Of a stretch of DNA of 64,000 nucleotides, positions 45,860 through 58,164 are shown piece by piece. The position numbers and the translations under genes were made by a program. The stretch spans positions 124,001 to 188,000 of the forward strand of contig KV918881.1 in the NCBI GenBank assembly GCA_002049455.2. Direction: 5' to 3'. This DNA is from Porphyra umbilicalis (lineage: Eukaryota; Rhodophyta; Bangiophyceae; Bangiales; Bangiaceae). The notes beneath the pieces were generated by a model. The model had not been told where the DNA came from. It ran no database searches and was given only the letters and a program-made list of their open reading frames with translations. How positions within the stretch are numbered: the stretch's first letter is position 1; every line of letters starts with the position of its first letter.

Positions 45860-47884
45860 TGTTCATGTGGTCGGCACCGAAGAGGTCATTAAAGCCAAAG
45901 CCACATGGTTCTGTTCCAGTTCGCAATACGCGACGTAGCTCACAGGTTGATGTGCTACTACGACAGGCGGCCGTCCCACTTGCTTGTCCCCTCACGGTGA
46001 CGTCAAGATGGTCAAGCACTGCTGCGTCGGCAGTACACGTGCCATCTTGAAAAGTTGTGCCGCACCCTGCATGCCTCCGCAGAGGGCAACTAGCTCGCCG
46101 GGGAGTGAACAGCCAGAAGGACCGACCTGCTGCACACCCGCTCGCCGAAACAACGAAGCGAAACAGATGCCAACACCAATGCCAAACCCGAGGCAGCATG
46201 GCCACTACCACTCGCGACCCCTCCCCCGCCCACGACCCATCTATCCCCCGCCCGCATTCCGGTCGAGCATGGAACGAGACTGACCCCCACCGTCTGGCCA
46301 CCAGAGGTGGCGTGGTATTGCCTGCTCTCCCCCAGCACACCAGTGCCAAAAAGAAACAACCGGCACCCACGTCATCACACCGACTACACCCGCCCGCCGC
46401 AGCCGGTGCTGTCCTATGGAGGTCGCGAAAAGTGACCCAGGCGTCCTCAGGCGCTTGCCCACAATGCGGGCCGCCATGTTGCCGTCACACAACGACAACG
46501 TCGGCGCTGACGTCACGGGTCTGCCCGATGTGAGAGTAAAGCACGCGCAAAGGTCTGCACAACAGAGATACCGATGGGGACGTCGACCTGTTGGTCAAAG
46601 CATCTGCTCGAACCCCTCGTTCGCCAACCCTTTCGTCAAGAGAGCGTCCGCAATCAGAGCCGCCGGCATGACAGCCGAATCGCAGGTGGCTCGCCGCCGT
46701 CCCCGTGGCCCAACACGAATGGGGGAGACAGCCAACGGCGGTGCCCGCCGCACGCGCCTCGAGCAAGCCGCCACTCTCCCGCAAGGCGCGGGCACACGCG
46801 AGCACCGCGTCGACAACCTCTCAGGGCGGACACCTCGGTGCTGACGCCGGTGCTTGGCGCTGCCGCCGAGGTCTTGGGAGAGGCCGGTCGGCCGCCGAGG
46901 CCGCTTTTCAGCCCCCCGCCGGCCACGCATGCTTGGCGGCGGCGACGGGGGCGGCACGGCGGCACCCTCCGACGTGCGCGGCCGTCCGAGGCGAGCGTCT
47001 TTAACGTGCCCGCACCGCCGGGGACACGCATAGGTGTCCGGGAGCACCAATATCAGCCGCTCGTGGCGAAGGGTGGAGTAGGAGATGAGGGAAGGAGCCA
47101 CAGGCGGCACAACTGCAGGGTGTCACCCGCACATCCGCCGCGGACGCAAGTGCGTGCGAGGCGGAGGAATTCCGGCACGGCCACACAAAATACGGAGCAC
47201 TTGAGAGCGGCAACGGGGACGAGCGGCGTGCGGGCGGGGAGCACGGGTGAGGGGGAGTGCACAAGCCGATTGGCTGCGCCGGCGGCGCGGCGTCGCCATT
47301 GGCACGCCGGCGGCTGTGTGGGAGGGGGCACGTGGTCGCCCTACGCTGCCGCCGCCGCCGCGGTCAGCCGCAAGGCGCGCAAGGGGCGATACGGGGGGAA
47401 GGGGAGAACGGAGAGGCCAGCGGCAGCCCGCGTCGACTCCGCGGTGCCACCACGAGGGGGCCCACTTACCCCCGCTCGCGCGGGCGGCGGACAGCATGCG
47501 CGCGGTGGCGCCACCGACGGCGGCGGCGGCGGCGGGCGGCGGCGGGCAACGGGCAGCGGGCCCGCCCGGGCGCCGGCCCGCGAGGACAGCGTTGGCGGGG
47601 CCCCGCCGAGCCGTGGCATCCGTTGCGGACACCTCCGCAACGGTCGCGCCGGTGCCCACACCATAATAGATGCGCGGCAGGGCGCGGGCGGAACAAGCAG
47701 TGCTGCTGCTGGGTCGGCGGCCGCCCTGTCACGCGTCGCCGAAGCGTCACACGGCTTGCGCCGCGGTCAAAGTGTGTCGACTGCTTGACGTCACCGAAAA
47801 AACGGGCCAATGGTGGCCGGCGCGTCGTGGCGGCGGGCCGGCGGAGTGCCCGGCTGGCGAGCGTGAGAGCGCGCCCCTGCGCAC
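45860..47884. other. No supported gene; GC-rich ORFs of uncertain meaning
   Basis: To 46560 the sequence is ordinary with no recognisable ORF. From 46574 to 47788 a long plus ORF and several minus ORFs overlap. All are Arg/Pro/Ala/Gly-biased and none has a domain I can name. Confidence 0.4.
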
Positions 47885-48075
47885 GTGGTGCCTGGCCGCT
47901 ACGTAACGCAAGCGCGCCGCGGTATGTGGCACGGGGAGGGGCCCGCATGGCGGTGGGGGAATCTCGTCCGGCTCAAGAACCGCTTTTTCGTTGGATCGTG
48001 TGGCCCTGCTGGATTTTGGGCGACGGGTTGCCAGCCGGGTCGTCCCCAGGTGGTCCGCCGCGTGATCACCGTGAG
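47885..48075 (+). repeat. Dispersed repeat, copy 2
   Basis: It shares GGCCGCTACGTAACGCAAGC, TATGTGGCACGG, AACCGCTTTTTCGTTGGA and TCGTCCCCAGGTGG with 43880-44075, in the same order and spacing. It is clearly diverged. Confidence 0.6.
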
Positions 48076-48412
48076 GCGGTCGTGACGACACCGGGGCTTC
48101 GCAGGACCGGCACGGCTCAGCTGTGCTCCATCACATCCTCGTAGACGCCCGAGCGCCAAGCGTCGGTCGGTCGCGATGCCAGTGACGAACCGGCTTCGGA
48201 CGACGCGGCGCGGGCAGCTGTCACGCGCGGTGGGCCTGTGGAAAGGAGGACAGCAAAGCCGGGATCACCGTCTCAAGCACCGAACCGGATAAAACAGGGA
48301 TCGAGTGCACTTTGATTGGCTCACAATCGCTCTGGCGGGCAGGCGACAGCAACGGGGTACATCGTCGTGATCCGCAACAATACAGAACCACGAGGCCAAC
48401 TTGCGATAGGTT

Positions 48413-50560
48413 TTAGAATTTACTATTCATCAACGAAGGCGCCAAGCGCAACGAACAGCCTCGGAGCTTGCCACCCAAAAAAGCCGAGCAGATCAGTTTT
48501 TCTTTTTCGGTCCATGTCGCTGAAGTACAAAATGAGCCACAGCGCAGCAGATGCCGTGCACGTGCGAAGCTGCCGTTCCAGCACCGAGATCCGTCCCCCC
48601 CAGACGCACGGGCCGCGCCCGTGGGCACGCTGCAGAGGCGGGGGGCGCCGCCGCAGTCTGTCGCCGCCGCCGCGGCCCCCACCACCCGTGACGCGGCGGC
48701 CACACCGTGCCGCCGCGCGTTGTCCGCCGCGCCGCCGCCACCGCCGTCGCGATGGAAGACATGGCGGTGGCGGCCACACCGTCTGTGCCCGCGCCGCTGT
48801 CTGCCGCTTGACCACCCCCGCCGCCGCCGCCGCTGGGCGTCTGTCGCGGGCGGGCGGGAGCGGACTACCGCTGCCGCCAACGGCCGCGGCGGAGCCGAGC
48901 ACCGCGCCCACGGGCAGGGGCGTCCCAAACGGTACGTGGGAACCGCCGACAACGTGACCAGCATGCCACCTTCCCCCCGCCGTCCTCCCCCGTGCAGCCG
49001 CCGAGGCCTCCCAGCCGCGTCCGCCACAGCGGCTCCGCGCCGCGGCGGCGGCGGTGGCGGCGGCGGCGGCGACGGAGTCCACCCCTGCCCGCTCCGTCGC
49101 AAGCCGATGGCCACGCACCGTGGTGCGCGGCGGCGGCCGCAGCCACCCCCTGCGATCGCCCCACCGCGGCGTCCCCGCACGGGCGCGCCGGCGCTTGCCC
49201 CGCTTCCCCAGATGGTGACACCGCTGCCCGCACGCGCACGGGCGGCACGCCGTCCTCCCCTCCCTCCCTCCACCCCCCCTCCACATTGCTTTTCTGTGCG
49301 CCTGTGCCCCTCTCGTGGCACCTGGTGGCCACGGCACGGCTGCAGCGCCGCATCGGCCGTGGATTGCGTGGTGTCGGTCGGCCCACGCAGGTCGGGTTGC
49401 GAAGCATGCCCCATTTTCTGGAGCCTGTGGGCGTGTGCCGCCCGCGCCGGCGGCGGCCGGCGGTCAGAAAACCACGCGCAAGGGCGCGTCAGCAGCGGCC
49501 ACGCCCGAGACCGGCCGCCGCACGTCGGGCACCATCGACCCACCGGTGAGGGCGCCTCGCCGGGGTCCCGGCTCTGCCGCCGGCCCCCGGGGTCGGACCC
49601 ACGGCCGACGACCGCGGCGGCCCACCCCCAAGGCCCAACGGCGTCGGCGGCACAAGGGGACCATGGCACCACGGAGAAGCCCGACGCGACCACCCACACG
49701 AGCGCATCCGACGTGAGGGTGGGGGTGGCGCGGGCGGCGGGCACGCCGCGGAGGCACGCATCTACCCCCTCCGCCGCGGGGCCGTCAAAGAGCTCCCAAG
49801 ACCACCACGGGGGGGGGGGGGGGCGCCCACGGCGGCAGCGGGCGACGGCACGGCGACCGCGGCGGCGGCGGCGGCGGCGGTGGCAGCAGCAGCAGCGGCG
49901 GCGGCTGCGGCCGCGTACCACCCGTGACCGACGCCCGCCGCGACGCGCGGTGCGCCGGGGCGGCACGCCGGCTCCAGCGGCACCGCCTCGACCACGTCGA
50001 CGGCGTGGCCGCGGCGCGAGCGCCGCGACGGTGGCCGTCGGGGGCGTGCGGCGGCGCGCCGCCCGCGCGGGGGCTTGTCCGCCTCTGGCCGCCCGCCGCC
50101 GCCGCCGCGCGTGTCGCACCGCTCACGGGGATGGCGGGGTGAGGGGGCGCCGTAGCGGCGCCCGGTGGAGCGTCGGGCAGCCGCCCACGCGCGGCGGCCG
50201 GTCGTCGGGGGTGCCCGCTTCTTCCCCCCCCCGCCCTCGCCCGCCGCCCCCCGCCGCGGGTGGCAGCCGCCGGCCGTCATGGCGCCGCCGCGGGGAAGCC
50301 GCAACGGCCCCGCGGGGCCGCGGCGGCCTCGGTGGGAGCGACCGGCTGCCGGGGCGGGGGCGGCGGCGCTCGCGCCGCCGCGGCGGGGGGGGGGGGGGGC
50401 GCTCGACGGCGGGGTGTCCCCCCCCGCCGCGGACACTAAATAGGCGCGCGCCCGCGGCAGCAGCCGGTTGGCCACGACGCCCGCGCGTCGGCACACGCGC
50501 GCAGAGGGAGCCGTGCGTAGGACCGTCTGGTGCTTTTGAATCAGGTTGTGCTGTAGCGAC
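48413..50560. other. GC-extreme region with long ORFs on both strands, unassigned
   Basis: A minus frame (50119-48413) contains patches of more ordinary composition (SWELFDGPAAEGVDACLRGV, LTSDALVWVVASGFSVVPW). A second minus frame ends in RKRKTDLLGFFGWQAPRLF. The plus strand is also open for 699 codons but is Arg/Pro-dominated. If a gene is here it is on the minus strand and frame-shifted by homopolymers (for example G18 near 49810 and G15 near 50385). I cannot name it. Confidence 0.3.
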
Positions 50561-50645
50561 CCATTGATAGTTTTGCCGTTGTTTAAAAAGAGGGGCTGGG
50601 TCCTGGCGTCACGGAGAGGGATTAGCGAGCAAAACTGTAAAGATA

Positions 50646-50774
50646 TTGTGCTTCTCACAAAAACTGGATCCGCAACATCCGCTTCAGCATCATGAACCGC
50701 CCCCTGAGCCAATGAAACAGTGATTTTGCAACGGAAGCTGATGCACCGAGGTCCAGTTTTTGTGAGAAGCACAA
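50646..50774. mobile_element. 129-bp MITE with 23-bp perfect TIRs and TA target duplication
   Basis: The ends read TTGTGCTTCTCACAAAAAC plus TGGA and its exact inverse. TA flanks both sides (50644-50645 and 50775-50776). The interior of about 83 bp has no coding capacity. TA duplication and short TIRs indicate a Tc1/mariner-superfamily MITE; the TIRs differ from those of the two larger MITEs downstream. Confidence 0.85.
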
Positions 50775-50776
50775 TA

Positions 50777-51416
50777 GAGTGCCCACCCGCTTAAAGATTG
50801 ATCAATGAAAATCCATAGCGATAGTTGTCGGTCCAAAGGCGGGTTTACCCCTGTGTGGAAGGCGGGAACTGGAAGCGCTTCGATCTGGCGTCTGGTGTGC
50901 TCACGCCGTATCCATCGGAAGGTCCCTTCCCTTGATACCGCTTTGTAGATGACAGTAGTGGGGGCGCGTCCTTCGAGCTTGCTCACCGCCGCCGACACTT
51001 TGTGGCAAAGGGCGAGGCCGCACACGTGAAGCCCGTGACGCGTGCCTCAATCGGTACTATTAACAAAATTTACACCGACGCCGGTGGCAGGCGACGGGCT
51101 CTTCAGCAGTCTGCTGTGGTGCAGTCTTGAGAGTTGGTGCGGCATCTCTTCTGCGCTCCTGACGTACTGTACTGTGGTACATACTGCCTGATTGTTGCCT
51201 TCATCACTGCCACGTGTTCCCAAACTACGTCAAATCCGGTATCCTACGTTTCTTTGGAGTGAAAATAGATTCATCGCTACGCGTGCTCGGAGGCGGTTGC
51301 ATTGGCCGAGATTGCCTTGCTCCCACAGATTGAACCTCCGCCTGTCATCCTCCTTGCCTCCTTTCCCGATGCACTCGCGGCCACAGCACCCTGCTGCTCC
51401 CCCGACTGGCGCTACC
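50777..51416. other. 5' region of the FtsY gene
   Basis: Ordinary composition without a separate gene. It presumably contains the promoter and leader of ftsY. A short frame upstream of the chosen ATG is open from 51192. Confidence 0.4.
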
Positions 51417-52698
51417 ATGTCATCCTCACCATCATTGCTACAAGGTGCGGCCTTTGTCACCCCCTTTGCTGGTACGCTGCGGCAGGCGACGCCGCCAGTA
51501 TCCAGCGCCCGTCACTCGGCCTTTGTCTGCGGCCAGCCCGTGGCTGGCTGCCCTGCCGCCTCCACCCCCACCCGGCGATGCCCTTCCACCCCCCCTGTGC
51601 GGCTGGCCACACTGGCCGTAGCGCTCCAACCATGGGCGTCGGCGACTTTTTCAAAAAAGCTGCGAGGGAGCGCGCCGAAGCCTGGGACGCCCTCAAGGCC
51701 GGGCGGGGCCTCGATTACGCCAAAGAAAAGGCCGCGCGCGACCTCGGCACCGTCAAGAAGTTTAGCGACGGCCTCGCCAAATCCCGCGAGGCGCTCGCGC
51801 GGGACCTAACCCGCGTCCTCGACGCGTCTGCGCTCGGCGGCGGCTCGGCGGGCCTCGACGCGACGCTCTCCCAGCTGGAGGAGGTGCTCATCACGTCGGA
51901 TTTGGGGGTGGACACGGTCGACTCGGTGCTCGCCGACTTGCGGGCAGACGCCAAGGCCGCCCGCCTGACGGCGCGGGGGGACATTACGACGTGCCTCAAG
52001 GACTCCCTCGTGCGCGTCCTTCTCCGGCGGGGGGCCAGGACGGGTCTGCCAACTTGACGGTGCGCCCCGAGGGGGACGGGCCCACCGTCATTGTCGTCAT
52101 TGGCGCCAATGGGATGGGCAAGACGACGACCATTGGGAAGCTTGCCACCCGCTACCGTCGGGAGGGCAAGACCGTCCTGCTGGCTGCTTGCGACACCTTT
52201 CGCGCGGCCGCCGTCGCGCAGTTGGAAACGTGGGCGGAGCGCGCAGACGCGGAGGTCGTCGTGCCCAAAACCGGCCAAAAGTCTGCCGCCGGCGTCTGCT
52301 ACGACGCCATGGCCAAGGGCGTCAAGGACGGCGTGGACGTTATTATTGTCGACACGTCTGGGCGCCTCCACACCAACATCAACCTGATGGGGGAGCTCAA
52401 GAAGATTGTTGGTGTGGTCGGCAAGTTTCGGGACGGCGCGCCGCCAGACGAGGTGCTCCTCGTCGTCGACGCGAGCATTGGGCGCAACGCCGTCGCGCAG
52501 GCGCGGACGTGGTCCGACGAGGTCGGCGTGTCGGGGCTGGTCGTCACCAAGCTGGACGGCACCGCCCGGGCGGGCTTTGTCGTGTCGGTCGTGGACGAAC
52601 TCGGGCTGCCAGTCAAGCTCATTGGTGTTGGTGAGTCGGTGGACGACTTGCGGGACTTTGACCCGGTGCTGTTTGTGGAGGGACTGGTGGGATCCTAG
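51417..52698 (+). CDS. ftsY: Chloroplast signal-recognition-particle receptor FtsY
   Basis: This is an SRP-family GTPase that docks cpSRP cargo at the thylakoid membrane. The leader from the ATG at 51417 looks like a plastid transit peptide: MSSSPSLLQGAAFVTPFAG and HSAFVCGQPVAG, Ser/Arg/Pro-rich with Phe near the start. The mature part begins near MGVGDFFKKAARERAEAWD (51632), has the four-helix N domain (LEEVLITSDLGVDTVDSVL), then the G domain. G1 is GANGMGKTTT, then DTFRAAA, DTSGRLHTN, TKLDGTARAGF and finally IGVGESVDDL...FDPVLFVEGL. Two frame changes occur, one in the C run near 51588-51598 and one in CGGGGGGCC near 52030. Each is solved by one extra base, so I read a single uninterrupted gene with two assembly indels. 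It converges on the SOD gene 392 bp away. Confidence 0.88.
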
Positions 52699-53089
52699 GC
52701 GCGCCAGGTCGGGCACGTGTGGGTGTAGGTAGCGCGCGGGTGTGGGTCCGGTCGAGGTGACATGTGGGTATGGGAGCGGTGGCAGCGCTTTGGCTGTGGC
52801 GCTTGGTGGAACGTGGTATGGCGGCGGACGAGCGCTGGCCGGTACACTTGAATCGTGCTGAGAATCCTGGGCGATGGAGATGGGTACGCTCCAGTCAAGC
52901 CAGGGCGTAGAAGGGGAGGACGAGGAGCAGCACCGAGCGACGAAGGGACGAACAAGGCTAGGACAAAAGAGTATGAACAAGCGCTACACAGATCGACACC
53001 ACCCCCAACTTATCTGCTGCACTCCGGGAGCGCCTGCCCCGCCCTCAGCGCAAGCGCAGCGCAGCCGCGTCAAACCGCCGACGGGCGGC

Positions 53090-53205
53090 TTAGGCCAAGG
53101 GCGTGTCAAACGCCGGCAGACCACCCGACTTGGCAGCCGTGTAGTTCTTGGCAATGACGTCAAAGTCGACCGTCTTCCACCACGACGCAATGTACTCCGG
53201 CCGGC

Positions 53206-53239
<34 letters not shown>

Positions 53240-54255
53240 CACGTCCAGGCCGAGGATGGGCGTCCCCGGCTGGTCGACAATCCCCTCCATGAGCGGGTTG
53301 TCCTGGTTGGGCGTGCTGCTGATGAACAGCTGCCCGTCGGCGTTGACCGACAGCCACGCCCAGCCCGACCCGAAGCGGGTCGCCGCCGCCGTGTTGAATT
53401 TCTTCTGCATCTCGTCGAGGGAGCCGAACGTCGACTCGATGCTCGACTTGAGGTCACCCGAGGGCGCCTCGGCAATGGAGCCCGTCTTGCCCATGACGCT
53501 CCAAAAGAAGGAGTGGTTCCAGTGGCCGCCGCCGCTGTTGCGCACCGCCGTCTTGATCGAATCAGGCAGGGAGACAACCTCCTTCTGGATGGCGCTCAGG
53601 CTCAGACCCTTCAGGCTGCCACCGTTCTCACCAGCGAGCACGTTGTTGACGTTCGTCACGTAGGTGTTGTGGTGCTTAGTCTGCGGGGATTGCGACGTGA
53701 GGGGTTGGCCAAAGGGCGGAGTGTCCGAGGCAAGTCGAGACACGAGCACGTTAGCAGTCGGTCCCACAAATGAACAGAGGACAACAGCCCACACGGCATT
53801 AAGGGTATAGAGTTGTTCGCCGGACAAGAAAAACCTCACCGAGAGGCTGCCAACACAAAAAATGCCCACACGAGGGGCACCGAACGCACGTGATGGATGT
53901 TCATCTGCGCGTCAGCGTTACGAGACGAGAGAGTGTTTCCAAGGCCCAAGCACATCACGGCGTCAACAGGAAGAAACCACAAGAGCAAGGGCACTGGTTG
54001 ACAGGCGGCATTCCAGGGTGAGTTTCCAGCAAAAAAGCAAGATTGGCGGTCATCGCCAATCCCGTCTCAAACTATCCGCACACACGTTCCAGTTCCTAAG
54101 CTACATAGTGATCCCCCAAAGGAAGAGACAATCCAAGAGGCTGCGGACCGCCTTGGCGACCATCAAGTGCTGACAAGAAAACATACCGTCGTAGAGTCGA
54201 TGTACGGCTCCAGGGCATCGTACGCGTACGGCAGCGGGGGCAGAGCGAACGCCAT
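53090..54255 (-). CDS. Manganese superoxide dismutase, three exons with a 15-nt microexon
   Basis: It dismutates superoxide to oxygen and hydrogen peroxide. Exon 1 is 54187-54255 ([20 protein letters not shown]), exon 2 is 53890-53904 (MNIHH) and exon 3 is 53680-53090. The introns of 282 and 209 bp have GTATGT...CGCAG and GTGCGT...CGCAG borders, all phase 0. The product is 224 residues. Metal ligands are His27 (in the microexon), His84 ([11 protein letters not shown]), Asp174 and His178 ([13 protein letters not shown]). The GGGH motif and Gln154 in NQDNPL fit the Mn rather than the Fe type. The protein starts directly at the family's mature N-terminus, without a leader, so a cytosolic location is likely. 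Reading straight upstream from exon 3 gives an open but non-homologous frame and is intronic. Confidence 0.95.
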
Positions 54256-55077
54256 GATGCTAGAAGGGTTGGGGAGACAAGCGATACGAGTAAGCGCGGA
54301 TGGGGAGGCCTGGACGAGCGGGGTCGGGTGGAAGCGGGCGGGGACGGAATGATGCAGGCTACGGGATGCGGCGAGCGAAAGCTGTCACGCTCGGTGGAGG
54401 CGGTCGTCAAGGGCGGTGGCGTGACGAGCCGATCCCGGCACTGTGGGCTCAGTCCCCTCCCACAGCGATGTGAGATGATGCATGCGCGCCTGATCCGGCT
54501 GTTTGTCCACTCACAGGCCCGGTGCACCCTCTCTGGGTGAATCTGGTGGGTGATCCACAGCGGAGATGCACGCTCGGAGCGATGGGGCGATCGAGATCGA
54601 TCGACTTGCTGCGCGAGTGAAAAGCAAAGGATCCGTTGGCAGGGATGCTATTGATGCGTCCTGTCGCTGACACGAGCTCGTCACGCGGAAGCCGCTCCGG
54701 CGTGGGGGAGGTGGTCACGGTTGCACCCCTCGCCACGCAGCCTACCACCAGTCAGAAAGGCGCGGCGTTGCCCCATATGTAGCGAGGACCGGGGCTGGGT
54801 CTGGAGCTCGACGCTGGAGTGCGTCGCCGACCTGGCAGTCGACTTCACTTGCATGACTCACAAGAACGGTGGGTGCACCTGAGAACCGACACCGAGCGCA
54901 GTTTGACGTACAATAGTCGCAACGTGACGCGCGCGATCCCCACCACCACTGTCGCGGTGGTGCCTCTCCCACCGCTCGATTCATTACGGTCTGGGGGAAC
55001 CGCGGCCGCTGTCTTCGATGGGCGCGGTGGGGGGTCCCCTCTACGCGCGTTGCCGGAAAAACAGGCAGGTGCTGCCC
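54256..55077. other. No gene; upstream region of SOD
   Basis: Ordinary-composition sequence with short ORFs only. The first few hundred bases are the presumed SOD promoter. No TATA box is evident. Confidence 0.4.
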
Positions 55078-55079
55078 TA

Positions 55080-55801
55080 GTGTCTATTCTACCGCAGAAT
55101 CGCATCAAATGATGCGGTGCTGCGCATCAAATGATGCGGTGTCGGAATCGCGGTTTCCGGGGCATCTGAGTGGGAAATCGGCCCTTTTGGCACCTATAAA
55201 CCCACGTTGTTGCTGTTCTCGTCGGCAGTATGGAGCTGGGTGGTCGCCTTGTCAGCCCAGCGTAAAGAAGACCTGTTGAGGATGACCCTCATATGAAAAA
55301 AAGGATGAAAGCCCACTCAGAGGGCATCTGCTGGCGGGGCCGAGCATCGCCCTCCCCCCCCCCCCCCTCCAGAACCCCCAAATACGTCGATTTGGACTTG
55401 CAACAGCCACTGTGGGGGCCCCGCGTACTCGTCTTGTTCGACGTGCAGAGGCTGTCCGAACATGTTGTTTCTGCCTAGGGACACCTCTGTGTCTCATAGA
55501 AAGGGTACGTGGAGTCTCCTGGAGCCGGACAACCCATGAAGAGCTCTGCTTCGTATGGGGCGGGGGGCGGGGGGGACATGGCAGGATGGTCTGCTGGGTG
55601 CTTCTGCGGCATCGCCTGTATGGGAAGGAAGAAATATATTCTGGGCGGCCTCCTTCTACCCCGAGGATAAAAAGCTTACGCAGGACCCGTTCCTGCCGTC
55701 AGAATGAGCAACGGAGCAGCCATTCTCTCGTAGCAGAAGACAGAAAAACCGCATCAATTGATGCGAATCGCATCAAATGATGCGGTCGGTAGAATAGACA
55801 C
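55080..55801. mobile_element. 722-bp MITE, TIR GTGTCTATTCTACCG, TA target duplication
   Basis: Perfect 15-bp TIRs are flanked by TA (55078-55079 and 55802-55803). Just inside both ends lie GCATCAAATGATGC-type palindromes, two at each end. The interior has no convincing ORF. It is the same family as the element at 60419-60697, on the other side of the cob genes. TA duplication suggests Tc1/mariner or pogo-type mobilisation. Confidence 0.9.
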
Positions 55802-56093
55802 TACTAGCGCTTTCTCACAGTAGCAAACAAACGCGCGCGTCCCCGCCCCGGGTTTTCTCCGCAGGGGCCCCTCGCGCTTCCCAGCCGCCCGTGGCATGGC
55901 CTATTGAGTTGGAAGTGTTGACCAGATTCAGCGGTGTGCCGTTCCAAGGTCGCTCATTGCGTGAATCCGGCACTACGGACAGGCAGTAGTAGCGGCGGAG
56001 GACCTGCCCTTCGGCTCTGCTGGGACAAGAGGACAGAGATGGGGGGGGTGGGGGGTGAACCTACCGCTACGTCTGGTGGCCCCCGACAATTGT

Positions 56094-56183
56094 CGATGCC
56101 AACGTTGGAATGGTGCACTCACTCAGGCGCGTGGCTTGCAAGCCACGAGCCTGAGTGAGAGCCCTGTTCCAGCGTTGGCATCG
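56094..56183. other. 90-nt imperfect inverted repeat (hairpin)
   Basis: The arms CGATGCCAACG...TGGAA...CACTCAGGC...GTGGCTTG pair with CAAGCCAC...GCCTGAGTG...TTCCA...CGTTGGCATCG. About 33-36 base pairs form, with small internal bulges and a tight central palindrome. It lies about 100 bp past the 3' end of cobS. It could be a microRNA-like or hairpin RNA precursor, a transcription terminator or recombination structure, or a small foldback element. Which strand would be transcribed is unknown. Confidence 0.75.
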
Positions 56184-56281
56184 CTTTCCGCAGCGCCCCG
56201 TGTCACCCGCTCATGTCGCTCCCAGCGGGGCGCTCGAGTCCCCCCCCACCCCCCACCCCCTCCCACCCCCTCCCCCGCCCT

Positions 56282-57393
56282 TCAGCGAGCGGCCGCCCGT
56301 GGTCCATCAACGAGCCCCGCCGGTTGAATGCCCCCCCCCCGCCGCCGTGACGCGGCCGCCAACGCAACCATCCCCCCCACGGTGACGAGCAGGCGGGCCA
56401 GGGGCGCCCACGCGGCGCGCACCCCCCCCCCCTCGGCGGTCACCGCCACGACCGCCGCGTAGACGGCCAGCTCCGCCACCACAATCGTGCCGCCAAGCAG
56501 GTCCCCCGCCACCCCCCCGAGCACGCGGAGCCCCCACCAGCGCCCCGCGCCCGCCACCACCGCCGCCGCCACCGCCGCCGCCGCCGCCGACCGCGGCCCG
56601 ACGGCCGCACCCGCAATCGCCACCGCACTCGCGGTCGCGACGCCGACGCGCGCGCCGCTGAGCAGGTGGCGGGAGCGGCCAAACCAGGCGTAAAAGTCGC
56701 CCTTGGCGTCCTCCTCATCCACAATGTACGCGCACGTCGCGACGAGTGGCGGGGCGGTCGCGCGCGCGAGCGCGTGGGCGGCCACGAGCGCCGGCCCCGC
56801 GCCGGCGCCGGCGCCGAGCACCCACACGGAGGGGCCGAGGGTGGCGAGCAGCGCCACTTTGGCAACGGTCGCGAGCGCGAGCGCCACGCACCCAAACGTG
56901 CCGACGCGGCTGTCCTTCATGATGGCGAGCACCTCGGGCCGGGTCCAGCCGCCGAGCGTCGCGTCGGCCGCGTCGGCAAGACCGTCTTCGTGTAGACACA
57001 TGGTCACCCCGAGCGTCGCCACCGTCGCCGCCGCCGCCGCCACGGCGGGCGCGCCGCCGAGCACCGCCATGGCCGCGTCGTACGCGGCGGCGCCCGCCCA
57101 CCCAATGGCCGCGCCAATGGCGGGGAAGTAGGCAAACGCGAGCACCAAGTAGCCGGGGTGGTGGTCACACCCGGCGACCGCGTCGCAGGGGATTTGGGTC
57201 AGGAAGAGGAGGCCCGAGAAGAAGATGCGCGCTTCGGATTTGGGGGTCGTCGCCCACGCGCGCATGCGCGCGAGCTCGTCGAGGCCGGCCGTGGCGGCCG
57301 CCGCGTCCGTGACGCCGACGCCGCGGCTGCGGACGGCGGCGGCGCCAACGACGGATGATGGGGGGGGGGGGGGGGGTCCGGTCGAGGCTCCAT
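56282..57393 (-). CDS. cobS: Adenosylcobinamide-GDP ribazoletransferase (cobalamin synthase)
   Basis: It joins cobinamide-GDP to alpha-ribazole(-phosphate), the last step of B12 lower-loop assembly, in a membrane. The family signatures HEDGLADAADATLGG (about residues 92-106 from the ATG at 57265) and IMKDSRVGTFG are intact. GRSRHLL and the C-terminal LGGVAGDLLGG follow. Several Ala/Val/Leu-rich segments fit the usual multi-spanning protein. In-frame sequence upstream of 57265 is still protein-like (VTDAAAATAGLDELARMRAW). The better start is the ATG at 57393 (good CCATGG context), reached if one base is added to the run of about 18 C on this strand (57358-57376). It diverges from cobT. Confidence 0.92.
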
Positions 57394-58164
57394 GGCGGGA
57401 CGAGCGCTATGGCGGTGGCCGCAGCAGCGGTGACAGCAACACAACGGTGGTGGGGAGCACCAGACGGGATGGGCGAGGAGGAGTGATTGGGCAGTGCGGG
57501 TAGGTAGACGTGGGCAGGCCGCAAGGAGAGGTGGAAGAAGGAGGTGGCGAAGGCGGCAGGGAGTGATGACCGGGGTCGCGGTAGCGACGGTAGGAACGGT
57601 GACGGTGGCGGCGATGGGGGTGGCGACAGTGGCGACGATGGGCGTAGCGACGGGGGCGGCTGTGGGCGTGGCGACGGCGGTGGCAATGACGGCGGTGGCG
57701 GCTTGGCGGATCGACTGGTGCCGTCGGAGGCGTCAGTCGGTGCGTGCGATACCGTGATTGGCTGAGGCGGTGTTTGAGTCGATCCCCACCCGTGCCAACG
57801 GATACGGCCGACAGCCTTTTGCACTGGTCCGGTCGCAGAGCCAGTGGCAGCTCGCCCCGTCCTGGTGCCCGACTCCTGGCCGCCCCACCCGTCCCGCCCC
57901 GCGACGCTTGTCGCCCCCCCCCAAGCATCCCACCGTCTCCCCCCCAAGCATCCCACCGACTCCCCCCCGCCCTCCTCCCCTCGGCCTCTTTTTCCCACCT
58001 CGGCCGACAGCCCACCCCCCAACCCCGCCCGCCCCTCCCCGCCCCCAACTCCCCCCGCCCCCGCCCCTCCCCGCCCCCAACCCCCCCCCTGCCCCCCTCG
58101 CGCGCCACCCCCGCCCTTCCCCCCCCCCCCTCCCCCCCCCCCCCCCCCGCCACCCGCCGCGCCC
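57394..58164. promoter_or_regulatory. Shared intergenic region between divergent cobS and cobT
   Basis: 771 bp separate the two ATGs. The cobS-proximal half is ordinary GC-rich sequence with a GGCGACGGTGGCG-type short repeat (57590-57710). The cobT-proximal 270 bp is C-rich on the plus strand (CCCCGCCC, poly-C to 58148). No TATA box. A bidirectional promoter is the simplest reading. Confidence 0.45.
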